64,000 bases of DNA from Algoriphagus aestuariicola (GCF_017254835.1 NZ_JAFKCW010000001.1:1167063-1231062), one strand, 5' to 3'. Positions 9,401 through 18,187 are shown, counted from the stretch's first letter. A program made the numbers and translations. Notes: generated from the letters alone by a model not told the origin.

Positions 9401-11030
9401 CCAAACTCAGTTGCTTTCCAACAAGCCACTGCTCGCAGTTGGACGCATGCCAGGTAATCGGGGCGATACCGCCATAGACAATGCTCGCCTCGGTGATTTT
9501 CAGGTCCTTTTCGACTTTTATTCTGGTGCAGTTGTTTACAATGGAATGGGAGTTCACCTCGCGAAGCGCTACTTTTTGTGAAAGTACCACTTCGTCTTTT
9601 TCTCCAAACGGCAGAAAATACCCCAATACAATCAGATCTGACGCTATCTCCGGACGCTTAAGCAGTTGACTGACCAGTGTAGAGATCTTTACTTCGGAGG
9701 TTTTTCCGGACTTGATTCGGATGATTCGGATCATCGCGTCACTGCCGTCCAAGGCCGTGAAAAGATCGGATGGAAACGGTTCGCCTTGGATGATGTGCTT
9801 CAACACCAACATGGTATTTCCGCCCAGAGAGGCAGCGTTTCTGACGATCATGCCCGCGGTACGATGGCACATAAATTCCAGCGCGCCGATTCTGGAAACT
9901 GGTGACAAGCTTTTGGAGGCCATTAGACCGTCCAAAAAATCCAACAATTCGGAATAGGTGACTGACGCGCCGACTTCCAACCCTGACTCCGTAGCCTGGA
10001 TTCCGTAAAGGTCTTGAACCAGCTTGATGTCGATAAATAACTCGACATCAGGAAACTCGTCTGCGTAAATGCCAAAAGAGGTGTTTCCAAATACCATCCT
10101 TGATTTGTCCCCCGGATTTTTCCGGAGAATGCTTTTCAGTTCTTCCAGACTTTGGGGTGTGACCCATTTTTGGCGGGTGTTAAGGACCCTCACTGGGGGA
10201 AGCGGAGCTTTGGCACCCTCAGGGAACGGGATGTGAATGGCATCGTGCACCATGACTTCATTGCATTTTTCCTCCGTGATGCACTTCATGCGGTTGGCTT
10301 CGTCCGCCTTGGTCCAGTCCGAGGCAAAAGTTTTCATGCCTGTCAGGATGGACCTGTAGCCAGTACATCTGCAGATATTGCCGTCGAAGATCTCCTCAAT
10401 CTGGTTTTTGGTAGGCGAGGGGTTTTCTGCAAGAAAAGCGGTCATATTCATCACGAAGCCAACGGTACAATAGCCGCATTGTGTCCCATTGTTGATTGCC
10501 AGACGGTGTGCTACCGGGTTCATGCCCTCATGGGTATCGCGGTGCTCATCTTCAGAAAGGGATTTGACAGAAATACCATCCGAGAGATCGGCGTTAAGGC
10601 TTTTTAAGGCCGTTGAGATTTTTTTCTCCTGATGTCTCAGGAGCTTGCTTTTGGCTTCATTCCATGCGGGAGGTGGAGCGGAAAGCGCAGGAGCTCCTCC
10701 CCTCGATGCGGAGGGGGTGAAGGTCAGGTGTTTGTTTTCAGGCCGCTCTACTCCGCCAGTACCTTCAACTGTAGTTATGCTCATTCCTCCCAAGGCACAG
10801 ACGGGGCGGAGGCAGGAGTTGATGGATTTGTGGTCTGCCTTCTGATTTTCTCCATCCCAAGTGGAGAGGATTACCGTACAGGCGCCGCAGCCGCCCTGTC
10901 CACATCCCTTTTTGGCACCGATCAAACCGACAGATTCGGATCTCAGATAATCCAGTAGATGAAGGTCAGGAGCAGGGTTTTTTAGGGTGACTTGTTTACC
11001 GTTTAGAAAAAATGAAACTGTATTTTCCAT
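6462..11030 (-). CDS. Single-chain xanthine dehydrogenase-type molybdenum hydroxylase
   Basis: 1522 residues carrying all three xanthine dehydrogenase modules in one chain. The plant-type 2Fe-2S cluster is bound by C43, C48, C51 and C73; the second cluster by C185, C188, C220, C222 (QCGYC, ICRCTGYRS). The FAD domain is at ~275-510 (RNAASLGGNTML). The molybdenum domain runs from ~650 (GGGYGGKTEQ; TNKAPNTAMRAFGD; MGQGMMTKVEQ) to the catalytic Glu1466 in KEVGEPPL. Members hydroxylate purines, aldehydes or N-heterocycles; the substrate cannot be assigned and no purine genes are nearby. No signal peptide, so cytoplasmic. Odd: ~65 extra residues (about 100-168) sit between the two Fe-S subdomains, including a Pro/Ala-rich stretch that looks like an inserted repeat. 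Usual bacterial enzymes are split into two or three genes. Confidence 0.88.
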   Translation of the reverse strand: MENTVSFFLNGKQVTLKNPAPDLHLLDYLRSESVGLIGAKKGCGQGGCGACTVILSTWDGENQKADHKSINSCLRPVCALGGMSITTVEGTGGVERPENKHLTFTPSASRGGAPALSAPPPAWNEAKSKLLRHQEKKISTALKSLNADLSDGISVKSLSEDEHRDTHEGMNPVAHRLAINNGTQCGYCTVGFVMNMTAFLAENPSPTKNQIEEIFDGNICRCTGYRSILTGMKTFASDWTKADEANRMKCITEEKCNEVMVHDAIHIPFPEGAKAPLPPVRVLNTRQKWVTPQSLEELKSILRKNPGDKSRMVFGNTSFGIYADEFPDVELFIDIKLVQDLYGIQATESGLEVGASVTYSELLDFLDGLMASKSLSPVSRIGALEFMCHRTAGMIVRNAASLGGNTMLVLKHIIQGEPFPSDLFTALDGSDAMIRIIRIKSGKTSEVKISTLVSQLLKRPEIASDLIVLGYFLPFGEKDEVVLSQKVALREVNSHSIVNNCTRIKVEKDLKITEASIVYGGIAPITWHASNCEQWLVGKQLSLDLLPRLIGILRRELSKELAYWLARERSKTLPSEGFTDAYRINLACSFLYKAVIRALVEKDKSMVPKELQSAAEINWGNWGLSNGTQHYVNQDWKAPVSQPYIKLMAFHQAMGQVHYTHEIKIPPMGKNGAFIQSKRSLANFHFIHPDTAKQLDIDELEGVLATKFPAFYKLITYRDIPAGGLQLQGMGSDQPILAKDQVLYPGQVIAMVIANTEKNAIEIGEYASEFCVAYSPIVWSTGGENFSSEWQKPIISIDDAIRIGSIFPDCPSTAPFVTHIWKITRPGTELYWADQSKDPLDKKPNLRKSKIDGASCLLVENTQISGEQVHFYMETQACVAFPQDDNQILVHPSSQSPLEMHQTVASTLAAEHNKINVEIRQLGGGYGGKTEQAKFVVAPVVVAVQKLNLPIRLAMKREHDTAMIGKRHGYYGQYQIAVDQGDIRPEDRGIIRGFFVRMWADGGAFYDCSYIVSNCVQLRIDNAYKIQNFESQLDVCRTNKAPNTAMRAFGDIQGKLILENAIDDAAFSIGMDPAELRMKNMYRRGDVTPFGQALSYCYMRDVWDYVEEKSNYRNRVKDVDAFNRANKWKKRGIYMLPVKYGSGYNLVMIEQAAAIVSVYSGDGSISINQGGVDMGQGMMTKVEQIASYVLNVPMDLIQIHGPSTRVIPNPTSTGGSTGTAYNGEAVKQACEKMRSRINEFGYKLLKDNGEEWCKEQGIDFWNYGKAGWSAAVKRPIDVHPKLIWQNLVALAYQYRVDLIASFTAPIPGGTTPIPAMTFKSLEENKAIPGISIADDVSTAGAVDSFIGFTFSAACSEVEVDVLTGEVKILRSDIVYDMGWSLNPAIDIGQVEGAFVQGIGYVLTEKLVFEPEGEEKGRLNTLNTWRYKPPATTTIPLEMNTYLYPRNNSSEVPENPNDLFSSKEVGEPPLVLASSVFFAIKSAIRASRLERGLPGLFKLDAPATVQEVSRVLEVNPKDYASKT
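10637..10724 (-). repeat. In-frame GC-rich repeat-like insertion inside the Fe-S region
   Basis: This segment encodes residues ~103-131 (FTPSASRGGAPALSAPPPA...). On the DNA it has opposed GGGAGG and CCTCCC arms and a self-complementary GGAGCTCC, and its composition differs from flanking codons. It falls at a linker between two folded Fe-S subdomains where homologues are short. The resemblance to extragenic palindromic repeats that invade coding sequence is my inference; no second copy was found in this window. Confidence 0.45.
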
Positions 11031-11281
11031 AATGTTTAGCTGAAAATTGGGCTTGTATGGCAGATCGTCTGCCGGGATTTATGTTCTAAAAACTCTTTTT
11101 GAACGACAATTGGGATTGTCCATCAAAAGCCTTTTTTGGTCACGTTTGCGACCCACATCAATTTTGGCAAGGTTCGGTGCATGTCAGTGTACTCGACTAC
11201 CGCCAATCTGTGCAAAAGCATCAGATCTACAACTTTCTGATTTTCGGGTCAGTGATCTTCTTTGATCGGGAAGATGCCGCC

Positions 11282-12715
11282 TTATTGCTGTGGTGGAGAA
11301 GCTTGTATTTTTGGCGATCCGTCCCTGTTCATCGGGGTTGGCAATCGCTCATATTCCGAGTACCAATACCCGGCTACATTTTCGTCCTTCCATTCCGTGA
11401 TATAGCCCAGTGCCAGAGAGACCTGAAGGGAAAAATCGCAGGACGTCGCATCCGCGGTATAGGGAGTGGCGCATTCGAGATTTTCAAAATACTTTTTGAA
11501 TTCAGCGGCTTGGGTCTCAGTTAATTTGGTCAACTGGCCTAAGGCATTGGTGTCACCAATAAAGGCCTGCTTTGGAACCAAAGGGGCGATCTGGGGGAAT
11601 TCAGCGGTTGCATGGCAGGACATACAGGAGGACGTATTCAGATCAACAGGACCATCCAGTCTTCCTCCCCAGCCCAAGTGCTGTGGAGGCAGGCGGGTTG
11701 AATCAGGGTTGATCTTGGTCTGCTTAAGGTTGGGATTAATGATGGTTCGTGAGACAGGATAGGGGTTGATGAAGTTGGTGGTGTCCTGGGGATCATTGCC
11801 AAACTGTATTCCAACCGGGACCAGATTTTCGGCGCGGTAGGCCCCCTCCTTCCCGTCATTCAGCTTTCCATTGTAGCAAAAGGTGCCAAACACCCAGCCG
11901 GTGCCGTATTTATCGGCTCTGGAGTCCCTCACCATCACGTCCATCTGGATGAGGTGCATGGGCTTCACCACTCTTCCAGTATCCAGGCCATTGTTCCAGG
12001 AAGGCGTAATGTACGCATTCCAAGTCATCGGGTTTACCAGATAGTCTGCGTCTGTTTCGTCTGCATCGGTAAACAAAAGCTTAAAGATCACGGTCCCCAC
12101 GGGAAAACCATGGGGTTTTTGGGTTGCGTAAGGATCTGGGTTGTCCCCGTCTTTCCACATTTGCGCCAAGGTGTAGCCTGCAAACTCATTGTAAAAGCCC
12201 AGGGCATAGGTTTGATGTGGCTCTGTCTGTTTGGGTCCAAGTTGATAGGGGCCAATCTCCGCTTCCTTGGCCAAACCATGAAAGCCCTCAGAACCCTGGG
12301 GGCCCCAGTGCATCCAGGGCATGTGGTACCATTTCCGTGTTTTGGACTCCTGAGCGACAAAATTTACGTCGATCATGCCTTCGAAAGAATAGTCACGGAC
12401 GGCGTTGATGTATTCCATCCAACGCTCATCTTCGTCAAAGGGGATGTTTAGAAATTCTGGGAGTTGGTCTTCACCGGGCATCTCCAGGGGATAGTCTTGG
12501 CTGAGTTGAAAGACTTTCTCTCCGGGATACATGCTGTGAAAATCGGCCGGACTGATCATCCTTCCGAAGTCTGGAAAATTGTTGTTGACCGTATTGCCGT
12601 GAGCAGTTTCTTTTCCATTTTCATCAGGTTCTGGACTGCCGCATGATGCAAACAGGGAAATCATTAGAATGGGGACGGCGAATTTCAGCCTCTTTTTGGA
12701 TAGGGTAGGAGTCAT
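11282..12715 (-). CDS. Monohaem c-type cytochrome-like lipoprotein
   Basis: 477 residues. A signal peptide ending in the lipobox FASC (Cys25) predicts a lipoprotein on the periplasmic face. One haem c site, CMSCH, is at 364-368, with later Met and His residues that could give the sixth ligand. The rest has many aromatic and acidic residues and no family I can name. It lies 251 bp upstream of the molybdenum hydroxylase on the same strand, which suggests a shared electron-transfer theme, but the hydroxylase appears cytoplasmic and this protein periplasmic, so direct electron transfer is not supported. Confidence 0.75.
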   Translation of the reverse strand: MTPTLSKKRLKFAVPILMISLFASCGSPEPDENGKETAHGNTVNNNFPDFGRMISPADFHSMYPGEKVFQLSQDYPLEMPGEDQLPEFLNIPFDEDERWMEYINAVRDYSFEGMIDVNFVAQESKTRKWYHMPWMHWGPQGSEGFHGLAKEAEIGPYQLGPKQTEPHQTYALGFYNEFAGYTLAQMWKDGDNPDPYATQKPHGFPVGTVIFKLLFTDADETDADYLVNPMTWNAYITPSWNNGLDTGRVVKPMHLIQMDVMVRDSRADKYGTGWVFGTFCYNGKLNDGKEGAYRAENLVPVGIQFGNDPQDTTNFINPYPVSRTIINPNLKQTKINPDSTRLPPQHLGWGGRLDGPVDLNTSSCMSCHATAEFPQIAPLVPKQAFIGDTNALGQLTKLTETQAAEFKKYFENLECATPYTADATSCDFSLQVSLALGYITEWKDENVAGYWYSEYERLPTPMNRDGSPKIQASPPQQ

Positions 12716-12940
12716 GATAAAAAGGATTGGTGTTGGAAAAAATAATCTTAAAACGTATCCTTAATTTATCAATTTAATTACTTGAAAATTAGATATTTAC
12801 TACTTTTTTATTAAATGCTTTTTTTAAGTGATCAACTGAAGATTTATATATTTTTTATCGGCTGGTGAGTACTGTGGTCGGTGAATTCCGGGCTGCACGG
12901 AAGTCACTTCACTAGTTCGACAAAAGGTCTATGGCAGGTG

Positions 12941-13696
12941 TTAGAATCTGATAATCATGGTAGGATTGTCGTCCTTGTAGATTCTGACGGTGCCGACATT
13001 GGCCAATTCATTTTGTGAGTCCCCTGTCTTTGCCAACATGACCATGCATTTGGTGACATTGGACAAAGAATTAGCTGCGTTCACTCCGTCGACCAATCGA
13101 TAGGTTCCTGAGATGATCCACAACGCATCGTAGTTTGTTGTCCCATATTTTCCGTTTTCAACCTTTACAAACGACGTAAAATCATTTCCTGCTCCAGAGA
13201 CATTGCCAACACCAAATCCGGTATCCAGACTATCCGGATATTGGGGGAAGGACTGATCCGCCAATGAGAAATACCCCAGAAAAGACCAGTAGGTGCCTTC
13301 TTCGTCTTTTTGTATCAAAAAATAATCTTCGTACCTGCCGAAAACGGAATCCCGGTAGCTGGGATAATTGCCGTCAAACACACAATCATGCTTGATATGG
13401 AATTTTTGGCCATCACGTAAACCAGTTTTGAAATCTATAATCCTGTAAATCTCAGGCGGACTATCGCCTTCATAGATCCTCATCCCGTTTTGTTGAATCA
13501 GATCCAGAAACGGCTCTAAACTTCCCGTTATCGCCAGAACTTCATTTGTGAAGATCTCTGAAGCGACCTCTTCAGGTAAATCATACTTGCCCAATGCGTT
13601 GGACGGTGGTTTGTCGTCCAGATCGCAGGAGATCAGGAAACATATCCTAGCAAAAAGGCCGATTGCTGTGTTCAAAGTTTGAAATGTCGTTTTCAT
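12941..13696 (-). CDS. Hypothetical lipoprotein of the four-gene envelope cluster
   Basis: 251 residues from the ATG at 13696; the frame stays open upstream to 13864 but that part overlaps the previous gene and has poor composition, and the signal sequence (MKTTFQTLNT...ICFLISC, Cys24) begins at 13696. Mature part is beta-rich with many Tyr/Asp/Gly and no known motif. It starts 65 bp after the stop of the membrane-protein gene and is probably the last gene of that operon. Function unknown. Confidence 0.65.
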   Translation of the reverse strand: MKTTFQTLNTAIGLFARICFLISCDLDDKPPSNALGKYDLPEEVASEIFTNEVLAITGSLEPFLDLIQQNGMRIYEGDSPPEIYRIIDFKTGLRDGQKFHIKHDCVFDGNYPSYRDSVFGRYEDYFLIQKDEEGTYWSFLGYFSLADQSFPQYPDSLDTGFGVGNVSGAGNDFTSFVKVENGKYGTTNYDALWIISGTYRLVDGVNAANSLSNVTKCMVMLAKTGDSQNELANVGTVRIYKDDNPTMIIRF

Positions 13697-13761
13697 AGCC
13701 GTTAATTTTTGATGGATGCTTGGCGAAGAGTTCCAATCATTCCCGGTCACTCGGCACCACG

Positions 13762-14352
13762 CTAAATTTCCTCGATCAGTTTCTTGGTGGACTTCCCATA
13801 CTTGGTCATCAGGATTTCTATAAGGACAGAGATCAAGGCGACAAACAGAATGACGATCAGACAATACGAGGTGATCAATTTCATCCAGACCTTATTGATG
13901 GAATCTTGGGTCCATACTTTGTCTTTCTCATCTGGCGAGCCAAAACCTTCCCGGATCAGGTCCTCATCAGAATGGATATAGGGATTTTCCAGTTTAAAGG
14001 CTTTGGCTACGGGCGTATATTCAGTCCCCTTGATGTAGTAACTGACTTGGCCTTCAAAATCTTTGTAAGGAAACGTACCTTCCAGAAAATACCGGGTGTG
14101 GGTATATAAGATCAGAATCAGACCCGCAAACAGAAAGAGGCAAACGGCCTTTAAGGAGTATTTTACATGGGTGTTCCATCTGCCTTTTAACATGAAGGAA
14201 ACCATCAGATTGACCACCAGCGCGATGATGCTGGCCAGCGCTGTATAGTAGAAGGTCAATTCTTCGATCTTTAAAAGGTGGGAAATCGCCCCGCCAAACA
14301 GTCCGAATATCACTGCGATCAAGGCTGCCCTATACTTGAGTAATGAAATCAT
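13762..14352 (-). CDS. Hypothetical four-helix membrane protein
   Basis: 196 residues. Hydrophobic segments at about 8-28, 35-55, 66-85 and 158-182 predict four membrane helices, with a ~70-residue hydrophilic loop between helices 3 and 4 (YKDFEGQVSYYIKGTEYTP ... ) and a basic, charged C-terminal tail (TKYGKSTKKLIEEI). The ATG overlaps the TGA of the upstream gene (ATGA at 14349-14352), so translation is coupled. No known domain. The soluble loop probably faces the periplasm or cytoplasm as the working part; which one cannot be told. Confidence 0.72.
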   Translation of the reverse strand: MISLLKYRAALIAVIFGLFGGAISHLLKIEELTFYYTALASIIALVVNLMVSFMLKGRWNTHVKYSLKAVCLFLFAGLILILYTHTRYFLEGTFPYKDFEGQVSYYIKGTEYTPVAKAFKLENPYIHSDEDLIREGFGSPDEKDKVWTQDSINKVWMKLITSYCLIVILFVALISVLIEILMTKYGKSTKKLIEEI

Positions 14353-14969
14353 GGGCTGATTCTCAAGGGTACTACGATCACTTGGTCTTCATTATAGAGC
14401 TGGGGCTTCGCAAATTCCTCCCTAAAATCAATCGTTGGATATTGGACATTCATGCGGTTCCCATTCATGTCTTCCACGACAAAGAACATCTTGGCTGGAG
14501 GAAATGCTGCCACAGCGTAAGTGGCTGGCGTTCTAATCGTGTGATAGGCATTTTCGAAATCCTTCAGGGCCGGCAATACATACCTTACGGTAAATTTCCC
14601 CTCTACTTTCGGCCCCTCGGTAATTAGTTCTCCGTTTTCTGAATACATATAGACTGCAAATGCAAAGTCCATGGTATTGCTCGGTGCCATAGTTTCAAAC
14701 CGTAATAAAGAGAGTTCGACGGAGGGAAGATCAGTTTCATTCAGACGCGTAGACAGGTAGGTGGGATAGGGCTCTTCCAAGTCAGGAGCTGCCAAGGCCA
14801 ACAAGCGATCTTTTTCCATCCTGAAAGTCAAGATTCCGGTTTCCGAAAGCAACTCCGAAAGGTTTGCTGCAATTCCCTCCAACAATGCGAGCTGCGTTGG
14901 TTCTATTCTCTTGGCAACGGTAATTTCCTGCAAAGTCTGATCGAATGCAGCAACAAGATCCTTTGTCAA
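14349..14969 (-). CDS. Hypothetical protein, middle gene of overlapping operon
   Basis: 206 residues if the TTG at 14969, overlapping the upstream TGA, is used. The first ~55 residues are helical (TQLALLEGIAANLSELLSE), the remainder beta-strand rich (FAFAVYMYSENGELI, KFTVRYVLP, AKMFFVVEDMNGNRMNVQY). No signal peptide with this start, no membrane helix, no catalytic motif. Tight overlap with both neighbours suggests that the three products act together, possibly as a subunit on a membrane complex (inference). Confidence 0.62.
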   Translation of the reverse strand: MTKDLVAAFDQTLQEITVAKRIEPTQLALLEGIAANLSELLSETGILTFRMEKDRLLALAAPDLEEPYPTYLSTRLNETDLPSVELSLLRFETMAPSNTMDFAFAVYMYSENGELITEGPKVEGKFTVRYVLPALKDFENAYHTIRTPATYAVAAFPPAKMFFVVEDMNGNRMNVQYPTIDFREEFAKPQLYNEDQVIVVPLRISP

Positions 14970-15535
14970 CAGCTTGGTAATCGTGTCTCAACTTTCGAAA
15001 TGAGTGCCCGGATTTCTGCACTATTTGCCTCAGCTGCCAGATTTGGGTTTTGTGAGATCATCTGCTCAAAACCTCCTTTTGAGCGTTGAAACTGATCCAT
15101 TTGAAGTTGTAGTTCGTCGGCAATACTTGATCCGCCTTCTGTCGCAAGATCTTTCGCAGCATCATGATCCAAGGAAGGGAAGCTCGGTAGGTTCAGCTTT
15201 TTACTACTTCGAATTACTTCGATGTTGTTTAGGGAGGGATTTAGCGCATACATCAGTTCAAGCGCATCCGGATTGGGCATGATCTGATGGGAGCGTAGGT
15301 AGTCAGGTAAATGACTGGCAACCGAGATTTTTGGGCTGCGGGACTTGATGTAAAAGTAGGATGCCGCCCCTATGGCCACCCCTCCGACGATGAACACTGC
15401 TGGACTGACACCATTGTCTTCCACAGGCGCTGCTCCTCCGGTAGGTGGGCGCTGGGCCAAAGCCTGATTCCCTTGGCACAAACAAAGATTTGTCACCATT
15501 ACGATCAACAGCCCTCTCTTCACAAATCGGAACAT
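14966..15535 (-). CDS. Hypothetical secreted protein with LysM-like segment
   Basis: 189 residues. An N-terminal signal peptide ends near NQALAQ; a second hydrophobic stretch (SPAVFIVGGVAIGAASYFYI, ~residues 44-63) would anchor the protein in the inner membrane. Residues ~72-117 (LPDYLRSHQIMPNP, then ALNPSLNNIEVIRSSKKLNLP) resemble a degenerate LysM repeat, which in intact form binds peptidoglycan. The C-terminal third is helical and polar. First gene of the overlapping set; ATG at 15535. Confidence 0.65.
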   Translation of the reverse strand: MFRFVKRGLLIVMVTNLCLCQGNQALAQRPPTGGAAPVEDNGVSPAVFIVGGVAIGAASYFYIKSRSPKISVASHLPDYLRSHQIMPNPDALELMYALNPSLNNIEVIRSSKKLNLPSFPSLDHDAAKDLATEGGSSIADELQLQMDQFQRSKGGFEQMISQNPNLAAEANSAEIRALISKVETRLPSC

Positions 15536-15862
15536 TGTTTTTTTTGGGAGTCGTGACTAAAAAAATCTCCAAAAATACTGAATAGCTTTTCTGCCGCCAG
15601 GCTCCATGTTTTCTGGAAATTGGCGTTGGAGCCCTATCTATACTAAACATTAATGGTCTAAAATCCAATGATCTAGGGTTTTTTCTAGGTGCTGATACCC
15701 GATTTAAAAAAAGTTAAGTACAAAGCACTAATCTTGCGGATAGGCACACTTTCAATTCACGGGCGGCCAGCAAGATGTTTATGTAGGGTGGGCAAGATTA
15801 GGCTTGATAAATGCAAAAGCCATAGTTTCAGGTAGAATTTCTATAGCCAAACGAAAAATAGC
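15536..15862. other. Gene-free divergent intergenic region
   Basis: 327 bp between the envelope operon (minus) and the DUF1275 gene (plus). It is AT-rich and should carry both promoters. I see no open frame of convincing composition, no long inverted repeat and no clear TAnnTTTG/-33 pair. Confidence 0.4.
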
Positions 15863-16603
15863 ATGTTTCGACATCAGGGCAAAAGTAGAACCCTCGTCCA
15901 TAATCTCCGGATTGCAACGGTTCTGTCCTTTGTAGCCGGTTTGGTAAATGTGACCGGTTTTTTGGCTTTCCAACAGCTGACAACCAACGTGACAGGACAT
16001 TTTGCGCTGTTTATCAATGATGTGGCCGATTTCGAGTTTTGGAGAGGCACGGTGTATTTCCTTTACATCTTTTCATTCTTATTCGGGTCATTTGTTGCCA
16101 GTTTCCTGATCGAGAAATTTAGGGAGAACAAGCGACTGAATGTATTTGTCTTGCCTACTCTGATCGAATGCCTAGTACTGTTGTCCATCGGAGTGCTGAG
16201 CAATATTGTCGAGCTAAAATCGCCTGATTTGATTGTTTGCCTGCTTCTTTTTGCAATGGGTCTCCAAAATTCTTTCGTCACGAAGATTTCAAATGCAGTG
16301 GTAAGGACTACTCACTTGACCGGTCTTTTTACGGATCTGGGGATTGAAATTTCTCAATTATTATTTCCGAAATCCCATCCAAACAGATCTAAACTGATGA
16401 CCACGATTAAGCTCCGAACCAGCATCATACTTTTCTTTTTTATGGGCGGATTTGTCGGCGGATTCTTATATTCGAAAGTAGACCTCAAGTTAAACACGTT
16501 GATTTTCGGAGCTTTGACTTTGCTTGTTAGTTTATTCTACGATGATTTCAGGTATAATTTTATCAGAACCAAGAGAAGATACAAACAGCAGAAAGCGGCA
16601 TAG
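15863..16603 (+). CDS. DUF1275 (YoaK-like) membrane protein
   Basis: 246 residues with six or seven predicted membrane helices. The opening pattern (ATVLSFVAGLVNVTGFLAF) followed by TTNVTGHFALF and, mid-protein, GLQNSFVTKISNAVVRTTHLTG is characteristic of the DUF1275 family: the NxxTG and RTTHxTG repeats mark the two halves. Family members are inner-membrane proteins with proposed transport or quorum-related roles but no proven substrate. The basic C-terminus (RTKRRYKQQK) fits a cytoplasmic tail. Monocistronic. Confidence 0.9.
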   Translation: MFRHQGKSRTLVHNLRIATVLSFVAGLVNVTGFLAFQQLTTNVTGHFALFINDVADFEFWRGTVYFLYIFSFLFGSFVASFLIEKFRENKRLNVFVLPTLIECLVLLSIGVLSNIVELKSPDLIVCLLLFAMGLQNSFVTKISNAVVRTTHLTGLFTDLGIEISQLLFPKSHPNRSKLMTTIKLRTSIILFFFMGGFVGGFLYSKVDLKLNTLIFGALTLLVSLFYDDFRYNFIRTKRRYKQQKAA

Positions 16604-16801
16604 GGTAAGGGGTAATGATCCTTGATGATGGTCATGTTGAGCAAATTCGAAATGTGGTTATGAATCTCTAGATATGGCCTTCGATATACGCTACACCCGT
16701 AGCCCAAGGGCGGGGGCATTTTGATCTATTGTCTAGGAGGCATATAATTAGTTTCAAGTAATCACAAATTCTATAGTTCTATTAACAACAACCCACAAGC
16801 T

Positions 16802-18187
16802 ATGAAAAATCAACGCAGGGAATTTCTGAAAAAAGCGGGAAGCACGCTGGCTCTCGCCTCCGTGGGAACCGGGCTGGCGGGCTCGGCATCGGCCAATACC
16901 CTTCTTTTGAAACCCGGAATGAAATCCCAATCCAATGACAAAATCCGAATTGGACTAATCGGAGCGGGGATTATCGGACACTATGACACAGATGCTGCGT
17001 TGACCATCGATGGCGTAGAGTTGGCCGCTGCCTGTGACCTTTATACCGGAAGGCTGGAGTATGCGAAAGAAAAATGGGGCAAGGATCTCTTCACCACCAG
17101 GGACTACCGCGAGGTATTGGCCAAACCGGATATTGATGCAGTATTGATCTGTACACCTGATCACTGGCACCAACGGATAGCAATCGATGCGATGAAAGCA
17201 GGCAAACATGTCTATTGCGAGAAGCCCATGGTGCAGCGAATAGAAGATGGACAGGCGATCGTTGATACCCAAAAAGCAACCGGTAAAGTATTGCAGGTGG
17301 GTAGCCAAAGAGCCAGTTCCATTGCGGTGTTGGAAGCCAAGAAAGTGCTGCAATCCGGTGTGATTGGGGATTTGACCTTTGTGTCGGCCTATTGTGACCG
17401 AAGTGACACGATGGGAGCCTGGAATTATTCCATCCCGACAGATGCCAGTCCGGAAACAGTTGATTTTGACACGTTTTTGGGATATGCCCCCAAAGTACCC
17501 TTTGATGCAAAACGGTTTTTCAGATGGAGAAATTACAGCGACTACGGTACAGGCGCTGCGGGAGACTTGATTGTTCACCTCCTGACGACCGTTCACACGA
17601 TCACTGACTCAAAGGGGCCAAATAAGATATTTGGAGCAGGAGATTTAAAATATTGGAAAGACGGACGCGATGCCTACGACGTCATCAATGCGCTCATGAC
17701 TTATCCCAAGACCGAACAGCATGACTCATTTCAGGTGACTACCCGCGTCAATCTCTGTGACGGGGAAGGCAAAGGCGAATTCGGCTTGAAGCTGGTAGGC
17801 ACCAACGGCGTAATTACCATTGGCTGGAATGACTTTACGGTTTCTACGCTGAAAAGGGGCAACGCGCCAGGATATGGCGGGTATGATTCCTACACCAGCT
17901 TTTCGGCGGAAGAAAAGAAGGACTTCCAAAAATGGTATACCGACACTTATGGGGCAGACATGGGCGGCATCGCCAAAGGCGAACCGATGAGATTTGAGGC
18001 ACCTGAAGACTATGATGACCGAGTGGATCATCTGATGGTCTTCTTTAATGGGGTTCGAACTGGTTCTCCAATCCCCGAAGATGCCGAGTTTGGCTTCAGG
18101 GCCGCGGCTCCCTCTCTTGCTTGCAACTTAAGTATCGCCCAGGAAAAGCCGATTCTCTGGGATCCCGTAGGGATGAAGTTGCTATAG
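16802..18187 (+). CDS. Tat-exported Gfo/Idh/MocA family oxidoreductase
   Basis: 461 residues. Twin-arginine signal QRREFLKKAG at 4-13 with a hydrophobic stretch and an ASA/N-type cleavage site predicts export of a folded, cofactor-loaded enzyme. The Rossmann motif GLIGAGIIGHYD is at 51-62, and CEKPM at 139-143 contains the EKP signature with the catalytic Lys141. Family enzymes use NAD(P) to oxidise, reduce or hydrolyse sugars and cyclitols; the extra-cytoplasmic forms keep the nucleotide bound. Substrate unknown. It stands alone and converges on the AEC transporter. Confidence 0.88.
   Translation: MKNQRREFLKKAGSTLALASVGTGLAGSASANTLLLKPGMKSQSNDKIRIGLIGAGIIGHYDTDAALTIDGVELAAACDLYTGRLEYAKEKWGKDLFTTRDYREVLAKPDIDAVLICTPDHWHQRIAIDAMKAGKHVYCEKPMVQRIEDGQAIVDTQKATGKVLQVGSQRASSIAVLEAKKVLQSGVIGDLTFVSAYCDRSDTMGAWNYSIPTDASPETVDFDTFLGYAPKVPFDAKRFFRWRNYSDYGTGAAGDLIVHLLTTVHTITDSKGPNKIFGAGDLKYWKDGRDAYDVINALMTYPKTEQHDSFQVTTRVNLCDGEGKGEFGLKLVGTNGVITIGWNDFTVSTLKRGNAPGYGGYDSYTSFSAEEKKDFQKWYTDTYGADMGGIAKGEPMRFEAPEDYDDRVDHLMVFFNGVRTGSPIPEDAEFGFRAAAPSLACNLSIAQEKPILWDPVGMKLL

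Noticed and set aside
13697-13864. N-terminal extension of the lipoprotein at 12941-13696
   Set aside because: It overlaps the end of the membrane-protein gene and puts a polar stretch before a clear signal peptide.
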